Both the position numbers and the translations under genes were made by a program. A stretch of 50,065 nucleotides of DNA from Actinomycetota bacterium (GTDB lineage: Bacteria > Actinomycetota > Geothermincolia > Fen-727 > Anoxymicrobiaceae). Positions within the stretch are counted from its first letter, which is position 1; every line of letters starts with the position of its first letter. Location of the stretch: the NCBI GenBank assembly GCA_018896525.1, contig JAHIMR010000071.1, positions 1-50,065 of the forward strand. The letters are read 5' to 3'. The notes beneath the pieces are model-generated. The model made no database searches, was not told where the DNA came from, and worked only from the letters and a program-made list of their open reading frames with translations. Of the stretch, positions 9,185 to 17,369 are shown one piece after another.

Positions 9185-9667
9185 ATGGCCGATGACAGGG
9201 ACCCTCGCTTCGTGCCGATAAAGGTGCAGGACGGCTTCGTGGTTATGCCTGACCGCTGGAAGGTGGATTTCTGGGCGTCGATGGGCGAGTTGTCCCGTTT
9301 CTTTATCGAGATAAAGGAGAACGCCCGGCTCATGGGGATGAAATGCCCCCGGTGCGGCTCGGTCTACTTCTGGCCCCGCTCATGGTGCCACGACTGCTAC
9401 GTGGACACCAAGTGGGTGGAGATGAGCGGGAAAGGCAAGGTGACGGTGTTCGGGCAGGTGGAGGTATCGCTGAACGATATCCAGAAAGAGGTGCCGTTCA
9501 TCCAGGGGGGCGTGCACCTGGAGGGGGCCCGCTACGCGACGCCTATCGGAATAAAGAAGGTCGCCTTCGAGAACCTATACACTGGCATGCCGGTGCGTGC
9601 CGAGTTCCTCCCCCCCGGGGAGAGGACCGGCAGGATACGCGACTTCTACTTTGTTCCAGACGAGTAA
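9185..9667 (+). CDS. Zn-ribbon OB-fold (DUF35) thiolase partner
   Basis: A 160-residue protein. It has an N-terminal helix, a rubredoxin-like zinc ribbon (CPRC at about 56-59 and CHDC at about 70-73) and then an OB fold (KGKVTVFGQVEVS and onward). This is the DUF35 arrangement. Homologous proteins bridge SCP-x-type thiolases and their acyl-CoA donors (established for archaeal HMG-CoA synthesis and for steroid side-chain aldolases). Its position 6 nt after the thiolase supports a heteromeric complex. Confidence 0.88.
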   Translation: MADDRDPRFVPIKVQDGFVVMPDRWKVDFWASMGELSRFFIEIKENARLMGMKCPRCGSVYFWPRSWCHDCYVDTKWVEMSGKGKVTVFGQVEVSLNDIQKEVPFIQGGVHLEGARYATPIGIKKVAFENLYTGMPVRAEFLPPGERTGRIRDFYFVPDE

Positions 9668-9736
9668 TGTGATAGATATATGGAGGTTTTGGCTAGCGCA
9701 GGGCAGCAGGATCCCTGTAAGAAATGGAGGTAACGG

Positions 9737-10888
9737 ATGGATTTCAGTATTTCCGAGGAACAGAAACTGTTCAAGCAGTCGGTAACCGAGTTCGCCCGGA
9801 ACGAGATACAACCCGGGGCCACTGAGCGGGACGCGGAGGCCAGGTTCGACCGCGACGTTTGGGACAAGGCGGCCGAGTTCGGGCTGATGGGCCTGCCGTT
9901 CCCCGAGGAGTTGGGGGGGAGCGACGCCAGCGTGTTTGACACCTGCCTGGCCGGGGAGGCCCTGGGATACGGCTCCGCCGATATGGGGTTCTGCCTCTCC
10001 TGGGGGGCCCACGTGGCGATAGGCGGAGTGCCGATCTGGCAACTGGGGAACGATGAGCAGCAGAAGAAGTACATCCCCAGGATAGCCAGCGGCGAGTGGA
10101 TAGCCGGCCTGGGGCTGACCGAGCCGGAGGCAGGCAGCGACGCGGCCGGCATCAAGACCACCGCCGAAAAGAAGGACGGGTACTACGTACTGAACGGAAC
10201 CAAGACGTTCATAACCAACGGGCAGGTTGGGAACGTGTTCGTGGTGCTCGCGGTCACCGACAAGGAGAAGGGGCCTGGCGGAATAAGCGGGTTCATCGTG
10301 GAGAAGGACTTCCCCGGTTTCTCGGTGGGTAACGAGATACACAAGATGGGGCACCGCTCCTCGCCCACCTCCGAGCTCATATTCGACAACTGCGAGGTCC
10401 CGGCTGAGAACCTTCTGGGAGTAGAGAACGAAGGCTTCATGGGGGTCGCCCTGACCACCCTGGAGTGGGAGAGGTCGGTTCTGCTGGCGGCCGGTGTCGG
10501 CGGCATGGAGCTCCAGCTGGAGCAGTGTATCGACTACGCCAAGGAGCGCCACCAGTTCGGGCGCCCCATCGCCTCGTTCCAGGCAATGCAGTTCAAGCTG
10601 GCAGACCTGAAGGTGTGGCTGGAGACCAGCCGCCTGATCGTCTACAAGGTGGCCTGGAACAAGGACCAGGGGATCATGGACCCGATGCTGGCCTCGATTG
10701 CCAAGCTGTTCGTCTCCGAGGTCGGGGTGCAGGCGGCCGACCAGGCAACCCAGGTCTTCGGCGGTTACGGGTACACCAAGGATTACCCGATAGAGCGGTC
10801 TATCCGCGACGCCAAGCTGGGGACACTGGGCGGCGGGACCTCCGAGATCCAGCGCTGGATTATCGGGCGTCTGCTGATCGGCAAGTAA
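9737..10888 (+). CDS. Acyl-CoA dehydrogenase with isovaleryl/long-chain-type catalytic base
   Basis: A 383-residue FAD enzyme that introduces an alpha,beta double bond into acyl-CoA. Family signatures are present: GLTEPEAGSD (125-134), FGRPIASFQAMQ (about 274-285) and FGGYGYTKDYP with ERSIRDAK (341-360). The usual catalytic Glu in YEGT is replaced, since the sequence reads LGGGTSEIQ with Gly at 366. A Glu at 245 (EWERSVLLAAG) sits where isovaleryl-CoA and long-chain acyl-CoA dehydrogenases carry their alternative base. This hints at a branched or bulky acyl substrate. It is the fourth gene of the CoA cluster, 69 nt after the DUF35 gene with its own AGGT-type site. Confidence 0.92.
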   Translation: MDFSISEEQKLFKQSVTEFARNEIQPGATERDAEARFDRDVWDKAAEFGLMGLPFPEELGGSDASVFDTCLAGEALGYGSADMGFCLSWGAHVAIGGVPIWQLGNDEQQKKYIPRIASGEWIAGLGLTEPEAGSDAAGIKTTAEKKDGYYVLNGTKTFITNGQVGNVFVVLAVTDKEKGPGGISGFIVEKDFPGFSVGNEIHKMGHRSSPTSELIFDNCEVPAENLLGVENEGFMGVALTTLEWERSVLLAAGVGGMELQLEQCIDYAKERHQFGRPIASFQAMQFKLADLKVWLETSRLIVYKVAWNKDQGIMDPMLASIAKLFVSEVGVQAADQATQVFGGYGYTKDYPIERSIRDAKLGTLGGGTSEIQRWIIGRLLIGK

Positions 10889-11053
10889 GGGAAACACGGT
10901 GAAAGAGGGCCGGCCGTCGGCCCTACCCGTCAAGGACTGGCAATAATGGGGGGTGGACTTGTGAGTCCGCCCTCCTTTATATTCAGGAAGAGTATTCAGG
11001 CAGAGCTTCGCGATACGCTAACAAGGAGCGGGCGGCGCTCGAGGGATGGCATT

Positions 11054-12052
11054 ATGGAGAAGATCGAACGTCTGATAAACCTTACGGCATACCTCCTGGA
11101 GACGGCCAGGCCGGTCACCTTCGAGCAGTTACAACGTACGGTGTACGTGGACGCGTCCGGTAACGAACAAGCGCTCCATCGCATGTTCGAGCGGGACAAG
11201 GACGAGCTCCGCGAGATGGACATCGAGGTGAGGACCGAGACGCTGGAGGCCAGCGGCGAGACCGGGTACACGATTCTCCGAGACGAATACTACCTGCCCC
11301 ACCTGGAGCTGTCACCCGCCGAGAAGGTCGCCCTCACCATGGTGTCACGGCTGTTCCTCGGTTCGGGCACCCCGTTCAGCGGACCGGCCCACTCCGCCCT
11401 GCTCAAGTTCGCCTTCGACGAGAAGGGAGACGTTGACGTTGACCCGGTGCCTCATGTCCACTGGGTGGGTGTGCCGCGCGACCGGCGGTTGCTGGAAGTC
11501 ATACTCGACGGACTTACCGAGCGTAAGGATCTCAAATTCTCCTACCGGTCGTTAGGCTCGAGCGAGCCGGTCTGGCGGGAGGTGTCACCTTACGGCCTGT
11601 TCAACAGGCGCGGGTCGTGGTACCTGGTGGGCCTGTGCCACCTGCGCCGCGAGATACGGTCGTTCAAGCTGGACCGGGTGACCTCCGACATCGAGGTCAA
11701 CAGGAAGAAGCCACATAAGCCGGATTTCGAGGTGCCCGACTCGTTCGACCTGTGCAGCGAAACGCGCTGGGAGTGGCCTGGGGAGCACAGCGGGGAGACC
11801 GTGACGGCACAGGTGAGGTTCGAGCCGCGCCTGGCGTTCGGCTTCTCCGGCGGCGGTGCACGTGTTGAGGGCAGCCAGAGGCGTGAGGACGGCTCGGTGG
11901 ATGTGACCTACGTGGTGGGGGACCCGGAGGAGTTCGTTGATTGGGTGCTGGAGTTCGGCGCCGGCGCGAGGATACTCGCGCCATCGGGGTTGGTTGACCT
12001 GATAACCGAACGTATCCGGGGGGTGCTCGGAGACGGGGATGGTAATGCTTAA
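11054..12052 (+). CDS. WYL-domain transcriptional regulator, PafB-like
   Basis: An upstream in-frame ATG exists at 10946, but I prefer the ATG at 11054. A GAGGG site precedes it and the product then begins MEKIERLINLTAYLLE, the normal winged-helix start (332 residues). The N-terminal DNA-binding region (to about 100) is followed by a WYL domain with SWYLVGLC and a conserved FKLDR segment. The C-terminal WCX-like region ends the protein. Its stop overlaps the next gene, which is a paralogue, matching the PafB-PafC pair that senses DNA damage in actinobacteria. No Pup or proteasome genes are visible here. Confidence 0.85.
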   Translation: MEKIERLINLTAYLLETARPVTFEQLQRTVYVDASGNEQALHRMFERDKDELREMDIEVRTETLEASGETGYTILRDEYYLPHLELSPAEKVALTMVSRLFLGSGTPFSGPAHSALLKFAFDEKGDVDVDPVPHVHWVGVPRDRRLLEVILDGLTERKDLKFSYRSLGSSEPVWREVSPYGLFNRRGSWYLVGLCHLRREIRSFKLDRVTSDIEVNRKKPHKPDFEVPDSFDLCSETRWEWPGEHSGETVTAQVRFEPRLAFGFSGGGARVEGSQRREDGSVDVTYVVGDPEEFVDWVLEFGAGARILAPSGLVDLITERIRGVLGDGDGNA

Positions 12053-13019
12053 CAGGATAGGCTGCCGGCTAAACCGGATACTCCTGATGGTGCCGCTCAT
12101 CCTGCGGGAGGAGGGGGCGTCCCTTGAGGAGCTGTGTGATGCCCTGGGCGCCGAAAGGGAGGAGGTTCTCGCCGACCTGGATGTCCTCTTCCTTTGCGGC
12201 CTGCCGGAGTACGGGCCGGGCGACCTGATAGACAGGCGAATCGTGAACGATCGGGTCTACTTGAGCATGGCCGACTACTTCAAGAGGCCCCTGACTATAA
12301 CCACCGATGAGGCGCTTGCCCTCATCGTGGCCGGAGAGGCGCTGGTGGGCGCCGGGTTCTTCGAGCCGGGCGGCCCGGCGGGTTCCGCACTGAAGAAGGT
12401 GAGGGAGATCGTTGCCGGACATAGCAGGGGCAGTATTGAGGAGGTGGCGCAACACATAGACGTGGAACTCGGCTCCAATCCCGGCCGGTGGTGGGAAGTG
12501 ATCGAGGAAGGCCTCGAGAGAGGAAAGGACCTCCGGCTCCAGTACTACAGCTTCTCCCGTGGTGAGGTGTCAAGCCGGGATGTCGAGCCCCTGTCCCTGG
12601 TAAGCTCGTACGGGCACTGGTATCTGCTGGCGTGGTGCCGACGCGCGGAGGGCCGGCGGATGTTCCGGTTGGACAGGATGATGTCGGTAGAGATTGTAGA
12701 CCCCCCCGGTGACGGGAGGGGCGACGACGGGCTGGAGATGCCCGAAGTGGTGGCGGAGATGAAGCCCGGCAGGAGCGCGCATTCCGTTAAACTACGGTTT
12801 TCCGGCAAGGAGGGCCGCCGCCTGCTGGAGGAGTGGCCCACCGCCAAGTTCACCGACCACGACGATGGGACAGTGACGATCACGCTCAGGACCAGGAACC
12901 TGTCGTGGCTCTCGAGGTACCTGATCAGGTTCGGAGACCGCCTGGAGATTGAGTCCCCCAGGGAGTTGAAGAGACTCGTCAGGGATACCGCCTCGAGGTT
13001 GCTGGAGGTGTACTGCTAA
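12045..13019 (+). CDS. WYL-domain transcriptional regulator, PafC-like
   Basis: About 324 residues. In-frame ATGs at 12039 and 12045 both fall inside the end of the preceding gene, so translation is coupled. The N-terminal region reads LNRILLMVPLILREEG with LFLCGLPEYGPGDLID, characteristic of PafC proteins. The WYL core is HWYLLAWCRR and ends in MFRLDRM. The PafBC heterodimer controls the RecA-independent DNA damage response in mycobacteria. The orthology is inferred from gene pairing and motifs. Confidence 0.87.
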   Translation: MLNRIGCRLNRILLMVPLILREEGASLEELCDALGAEREEVLADLDVLFLCGLPEYGPGDLIDRRIVNDRVYLSMADYFKRPLTITTDEALALIVAGEALVGAGFFEPGGPAGSALKKVREIVAGHSRGSIEEVAQHIDVELGSNPGRWWEVIEEGLERGKDLRLQYYSFSRGEVSSRDVEPLSLVSSYGHWYLLAWCRRAEGRRMFRLDRMMSVEIVDPPGDGRGDDGLEMPEVVAEMKPGRSAHSVKLRFSGKEGRRLLEEWPTAKFTDHDDGTVTITLRTRNLSWLSRYLIRFGDRLEIESPRELKRLVRDTASRLLEVYC

Positions 13020-13101
13020 CGAGGATGATGAAGAAGCAGGACTCGTGTCGCGCGCGGTTCAAGGTCGCGGGCGCAAAGATGCCTTCGATCGAGGAGAGGT
13101 A

Positions 13102-13869
13102 GTGGCCGTAAAGGTAATCTCAGACGTCCACGGCGAGTACAACGCGCTGGCACGGGAGCTGGAGCCCGACGACACCGCGGTAATGCTGGGCGACTATATT
13201 AACCTACTTGACTTCCGCAACCTCGGTGGAATCCTGTCCGAGGTGTTCACCAGAGAGGAGATAATGGAAGCCCTGTCGCTACTGGCCAGGGGGCGCAAGG
13301 AGCTTGCCAGGCACCAGATACGCGAGGTTACCGGGGGCACGCCGGAGAAGCTCCGCCGGGTCAGGGAGCTGGTAGGGGAGAGCTATCGGGAGTTCTTTGA
13401 CTCGGTGCCATGCAAGAGCTTCATGCTGTATGGAAACACCGACGATCCCGGCTTGATGAGGGAGGCCGCGGGCGATAACGTGGAGATTATCGAAGCGGGT
13501 GTCATTTCGGTTGAGGGAGAACGTTTTGGGTTAGTGTCAGGCTTGCCGCACGGTCCCTGGACGGTGGGCCTGCCCGGCGAGGTGGAACCCGAGGAGTACG
13601 CCCGCAGGGTGGAGTCACTGGGGCCGGTCGATGTACTGTGCACCCATTACCCGCCGGCGGTTCCCGAACTCACCTGGGATATTCTGGCCGACCGCGACGA
13701 GGAGGGCAGCGAGAAACTGTTGGAGTACATCGACCGTTGCCGGCCCACCTGCCATTACTTCGGGCATGTGCACAACCCCCGCGTCTCGTCGTTCACCCGC
13801 GGACAGACGCGTCTCGTCAACGCGGGTTTCTTCAAAGGTAACCAGACAACACTCATCCACAGGCCGTAG
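13102..13869 (+). CDS. Calcineurin-like metallophosphoesterase
   Basis: I choose the GTG at 13102 (255 residues), because GAGGAGAGGT precedes it and the protein then starts VAVKVISDVHGEYNAL. An upstream in-frame GTG at 13045 would add 19 non-conserved residues. Metal-binding motifs are present: SDVHG at the N-terminus, GNTDDP (about 128-133), HYPP (about 188-191) and GHVHNPR (about 230-236). The layout resembles YfcE/MJ0936-type phosphodiesterases with an inserted helical segment (about 45-115). Substrate unknown. A hairpin followed by TTTT lies 22 nt downstream. Confidence 0.82.
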   Translation: MAVKVISDVHGEYNALARELEPDDTAVMLGDYINLLDFRNLGGILSEVFTREEIMEALSLLARGRKELARHQIREVTGGTPEKLRRVRELVGESYREFFDSVPCKSFMLYGNTDDPGLMREAAGDNVEIIEAGVISVEGERFGLVSGLPHGPWTVGLPGEVEPEEYARRVESLGPVDVLCTHYPPAVPELTWDILADRDEEGSEKLLEYIDRCRPTCHYFGHVHNPRVSSFTRGQTRLVNAGFFKGNQTTLIHRP

Positions 13870-13891
13870 CATGAGAAATGACGCACTGGAA

Positions 13892-13922
13892 TGACGCACT
13901 GGTGCCTGTCACCAGTGCGTCA
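13892..13922 (+). terminator. Perfect 13-bp hairpin with T-run (REP-like, probable terminator)
   Basis: TGACGCACTGGTG and CACCAGTGCGTCA form a perfect 13-bp stem with the 5-nt loop CCTGT, followed by TTTT at 13923-13926. A partial direct copy (atgacgcactgga) precedes it at 13878-13890. The same hairpin type appears at 5811, 16090 and 36323, so it is both a dispersed repeat and a plausible terminator for the phosphoesterase gene. Confidence 0.65.
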
Positions 13923-13975
13923 TTTTGCATTTGCGGTGCAGATGCCGATGTCTATACACAGGAGGTGAATGTCAG

Positions 13976-16057
13976 TTGAGAAGGGCCACAGTCTATCTGG
14001 CCGCGCTTCTGACAGCGCTGTTCGTTGTTGCCTCTCTTGCGCCGGTGGGAGGTTCGGGGGCGGTGGACGTATGGGTGGCTCCAGACTGCTTGAAGGTGAA
14101 GCGGGACGATCCGGCACAGGGCGGCTGTCACATCTGGTCGCCGGAGAGCAACAAGATCACCTTGAAAGGAGCCAGGAATGAGTACCTGGCGTTCCAGCTC
14201 ATCGTCCACGCGTCCTACTCGTTAAGCGGGGTGGGCGTGTCGGCGAGCGACTTGGTCGGCCCCTCGGCGACGATATCCTCGAACGACATCTCGCTTTTTC
14301 GCGAGCATTACCTCCAGGTTACCGAGCCTTCCACGTCGATGTACGGCGACCCCTCCAGCGACGGCACCGGTTGGTACCCGGACCCGCTGGTTCCGTTCGA
14401 CGCGCCCTCGGGGGGTGCCCCGTTCCCGGTCCCGGCCGGGCAAAACCAGGGGGTGTGGGTGGACGTGTTCATCCCAGGTGGGACGCCTTCGGGGACTTAT
14501 GCTGGCTCTTTAAGCGTTTCAGCCGATGGGCAACCGGCGGTGAGCATCAATCTGGAGGTCCAGGTGTGGGATTTCACCTTACCCGATGAGACCCACTTCA
14601 AGACCTGGTTTTACTTCGGTCAGGACGAACTGGCGAACGGTCACCACGTTGTCAAGTACTCGGACGAGTACCTGGAACTGGAGAGGAAGTACAACCGGAT
14701 GGCGAGGGCACACCGCATCAACATCGACTCCCCGTCGTACTGGGAGTACTCCGGGACCGGGTCGGGGGTGACCATCGACTGGTCGAACTATGACCGGCTT
14801 GCCGCCCGCATACTCGACGGAGACATCTTCGACGACGGAATCGGCAGGGACCCGATATGCCTGCCGATAGGGCGTGACTTCCCTTACCCGGATGACCATG
14901 GCGGCCTGTATAGCGCCGAGTTCGCCGAGACTTTGAAAAAGACGCTTCAGCTCGTAAGGCAGCACTTCGATGAGCGGGGATGGTCCGACAGGGCTTTCCT
15001 GTGGATAGTGGACGAGCCCAACGACAAGGAGTCGTACGACGAGGTCCGGCGCTACGGGCAGATAATCCACGATTCCGGCGCCGGCATACCTCTTATGGTC
15101 ACGGAATCGCCGGTCCCCGACGACCCGTCATGGGGCTCCCTGGCGGGGTACGTGGATATCTGGTGCTCGGGGGGCACCGCCTATCCCGGCCCGATGGGCG
15201 AAAGGAGGGCTGCCGGGGACCGGACCTGGTCGTACAACGGGGGAAGGCCGTACGCGGGTAGCCAGCTTATCGACACGCCGGGCCTGGCGACGCGGACCTG
15301 GCCGTGGCTGGGCTACAAGTACGACGTGGAGTGCTGGCTGTACTGGCACAGCATGTACTGGAAGGACATCTACAACGACTCCGCCGCTGACAACGACGTC
15401 TGGACCGACCCACTCACGTTCGACCAGAGGCGGGCCGGCGTGGGCTGGCCCGACTGGGGGAACGGGGACGGCACCATCTTCTACCCCGGCTACGACAGGG
15501 GCGTGAACGGACCTGTCTCCTCGCAGCGCATGAAGGTGCTCCGGCGGGGCCTCCAGGAGTACGAGTACATGTGGCTGCTGGGCCGGCAGGGTAATGCCTC
15601 CATTGCACAGGATGCGGTGGACTCGGTGGTCGACTACGGTTTCGGCGACGCCGAGGGAAAGGCGGTCGGCTGGAGCGCCGATCCCGACGAGTGGGAGGTG
15701 GCCCGCGAGGAGATGGGCTCCCGGATAAGCGCCGACTTCGAGGTAGTATCGACCTGGTACCTGGCCGAGGGCACCACCCGGGAAGGCTTCGAGGAGTGGA
15801 TATCAATCATGAACCCGGCGGACACCGCGGCACGGATATCAGTTGAGTACATGCCGGCCTCGGGAGAGAACAGGGTCCAGGAGATCACCGTGGGTGCCCG
15901 CAGCCGCTACACCGTTGACGTCAAAGCGTTCCTGGGGCCGGACCAGGACGCAAGCGCTCGTGTTACCTCCGATAAGGACGTGGTGGTGGAGCGACCCATG
16001 TACTTCAACTATCACGGAATGTGGGACGGGGGCCACACCGCGGTGGGTTACTATTGA
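13976..16057 (+). CDS. Secreted DUF4091 (glycoside-hydrolase-like) protein with C-terminal surface module
   Basis: The TTG at 13976 is preferred, because GGAGGTG ends 8 nt upstream and the product then begins with a clean signal peptide (LRRATVYLAALLTALFVVAS, cleavage near residue 29). This gives 693 residues. Residues 30-190 form a beta-sandwich N-domain. About 195-570 is the DUF4091 region with a (beta/alpha)8-like pattern, including FLWIVDEPND, where the Asp and Glu could be catalytic, and YVDIWCSGGTAYP. The last ~95 residues (WYLAEGTTREGFEEW to VVVERPMYFNYHG) match the repeat module of the propeller protein at 1-2147. Likely a cell-surface carbohydrate-active or carbohydrate-binding protein. 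Activity is unproven for most DUF4091 members. Confidence 0.85.
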   Translation: MRRATVYLAALLTALFVVASLAPVGGSGAVDVWVAPDCLKVKRDDPAQGGCHIWSPESNKITLKGARNEYLAFQLIVHASYSLSGVGVSASDLVGPSATISSNDISLFREHYLQVTEPSTSMYGDPSSDGTGWYPDPLVPFDAPSGGAPFPVPAGQNQGVWVDVFIPGGTPSGTYAGSLSVSADGQPAVSINLEVQVWDFTLPDETHFKTWFYFGQDELANGHHVVKYSDEYLELERKYNRMARAHRINIDSPSYWEYSGTGSGVTIDWSNYDRLAARILDGDIFDDGIGRDPICLPIGRDFPYPDDHGGLYSAEFAETLKKTLQLVRQHFDERGWSDRAFLWIVDEPNDKESYDEVRRYGQIIHDSGAGIPLMVTESPVPDDPSWGSLAGYVDIWCSGGTAYPGPMGERRAAGDRTWSYNGGRPYAGSQLIDTPGLATRTWPWLGYKYDVECWLYWHSMYWKDIYNDSAADNDVWTDPLTFDQRRAGVGWPDWGNGDGTIFYPGYDRGVNGPVSSQRMKVLRRGLQEYEYMWLLGRQGNASIAQDAVDSVVDYGFGDAEGKAVGWSADPDEWEVAREEMGSRISADFEVVSTWYLAEGTTREGFEEWISIMNPADTAARISVEYMPASGENRVQEITVGARSRYTVDVKAFLGPDQDASARVTSDKDVVVERPMYFNYHGMWDGGHTAVGYY

Positions 16058-16089
16058 CGCTTGCCGCCCTGGGCTGTCGCATAATGAGC

Positions 16090-16300
16090 CACTGGTACCT
16101 GTCACCAGTGCGTCATTTTCGCACCTGGGCTGTTGCATATTGGGGAATGGTTTGTGTGGATGTTGCAACGGCAACAGCCCGGGGATGGCGTACCTTGTCT
16201 TACCACCGTTTGTGTGACGCATGGGGTCAGGCCTTCTAGCCATCACTTTGTCTTACCACCGTTTGGTTGCGAGGGAGGGGTCAGGTGTTCTTGCCATAAC
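16090..16300. repeat. Mixed short repeats downstream of the DUF4091 gene
   Basis: The 365-bp gap 16058-16422 has no supported gene. It contains an ACTGGT/ACCAGT hairpin (16090-16111, the family of 13892) and an inverted copy of the cgggctgttgc...gcaacagcccg element (16125-16184). It also contains two direct repeats with a 53-bp period starting ttgtcttaccaccgttt at 16195 and 16248. Further ggggtcagg / cctgacccc complementary segments (about 16224-16340) could pair with each other. Confidence 0.65.
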
Positions 16301-16422
16301 GCTCATATCCCTGACACCGCTCTAACACCTGACCCCACCTGCTGGCCTTATCGCCATCACTTGAAGGCACAGACCCCACCTGGTGGCGGTCTTGTGTAAC
16401 CGCCGCTTGTTAGGGGGTTCCG

Positions 16423-16677
16423 TTATTCGGTTACTTTATAGACGATGTCGTGTTCGTGGGCGCGCTCTTCGACCTTGATGCCCACCGAGTCGCCAGGGCC
16501 CGCTTTCTCCACGCTGTCGTGCTCGATTTGCATCGAGTCAACGATCTCGGTGAAGTCGGAGGTGTGACCCTTGATGTGAATGGTGTCACCAACAGCAAGC
16601 TCCCCGGTAAGCTCCAGCGCCGCGACGTTGATATGGTTGAAGTAATGGGAAACGCGGCCAATCTCCTGTTCCGGCAT
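16423..16677 (-). CDS. Translation elongation factor-like small protein (EF-Tu domain 2-like)
   Basis: An 84-residue beta-barrel protein (IGRVSHYFNHINVAALEL..., GDTIHIKG, EHDSVEKAGPGDSVGIKV). It resembles domain 2 of EF-Tu/IF2 without a GTPase domain. The ATG is preceded by GGGAGGGGG. Proteins of this type often sit beside U32 peptidases or selenium/redox genes. Here it stands alone, 224 nt downstream of rseC on the same strand. Function unknown. Confidence 0.8.
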   Translation of the reverse strand: MPEQEIGRVSHYFNHINVAALELTGELAVGDTIHIKGHTSDFTEIVDSMQIEHDSVEKAGPGDSVGIKVEERAHEHDIVYKVTE

Positions 16678-16901
16678 TCGATCCCCCTCCCTTGCGCGCG
16701 ATTGCTTTTTCTACCAAGTAATCTATCACTTTATCGGAGTAACTTTCAACACGGCCCGGGGCGGCTGTCGTATGCCGGTGATAACATGGAAGGAAAGAAA
16801 GCCGATGGGCTTGGAGGGAGACAGTAATGGCGCGAAAGACGGGGAGCTCCGACCTGCCCCTCCACTACGGGAGGGCGCCCGCCTGGCTCTTTCAAACGGC
16901 T

Positions 16902-17369
16902 TCAGGAGCTCTCCGGCGGGCGGGATTGACCTCCCGGCCCGGCCGGCGGCTCATCCGCGGTGGCGATCCCCTTGATCACGAACTCGAACTCGCTTTTTTT
17001 CCCCAGCAGGTGGACCGGGTAGTAAGAAGCCGCGAGGCAGGCGAAAGCGAGGGCCACCGCGATCAGGGTGCGGGCCGCGCCGACCAGGTACCAGACCGGG
17101 TAGTATCCGATGAGGAAGCCGATGATGAAGCCCCCGAAAGGGACAAGGAAGAGGACCGCGGAGGCCTCCATGACCCTCCTTCCCGAGACCTCCAGGAAGA
17201 CCGGGTCACCCTTGTCGGCTTTCACCTTGTTCAGGGCGTTGACCTCGATGCGCTTGTCATCAGACACTGAGCTGAAACCGCACTGGTGGCAATCTCCGCA
17301 GGCGTTCGACTCTATAAGCACCCGGGCCACTTCTCCGGTTCCATCTACGACCGTTCCGGTGCACCTCAC
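16902..17369 (-). CDS. rseC: RseC/MucC-family membrane protein (SoxR-reducing system type)
   Basis: A 155-residue protein. The N-terminal domain carries CGDCHQC (Cys at 24, 27 and 30), typical of RseC, and two transmembrane helices follow (about 68-88 and 93-115) with a short hydrophilic tail. It starts at GTG, overlapping the apbE stop by 4 nt. In proteobacteria RseC works with the Rsx/Rnf complex to reduce SoxR. Here rnfCDGEAB lies just across the divergent promoter, so a role in Rnf assembly or electron delivery is likely. No soxR is present in the window. Confidence 0.87.
   Translation of the reverse strand: MRCTGTVVDGTGEVARVLIESNACGDCHQCGFSSVSDDKRIEVNALNKVKADKGDPVFLEVSGRRVMEASAVLFLVPFGGFIIGFLIGYYPVWYLVGAARTLIAVALAFACLAASYYPVHLLGKKSEFEFVIKGIATADEPPAGPGGQSRPPESS

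Noticed and set aside
11054-13019. WYL-domain pair as part of a phage-defence island
   Set aside because: No nuclease, cyclase or toxin module adjoins it, and the paired architecture with the GLPEYGPGDLID motif fits PafB/PafC.
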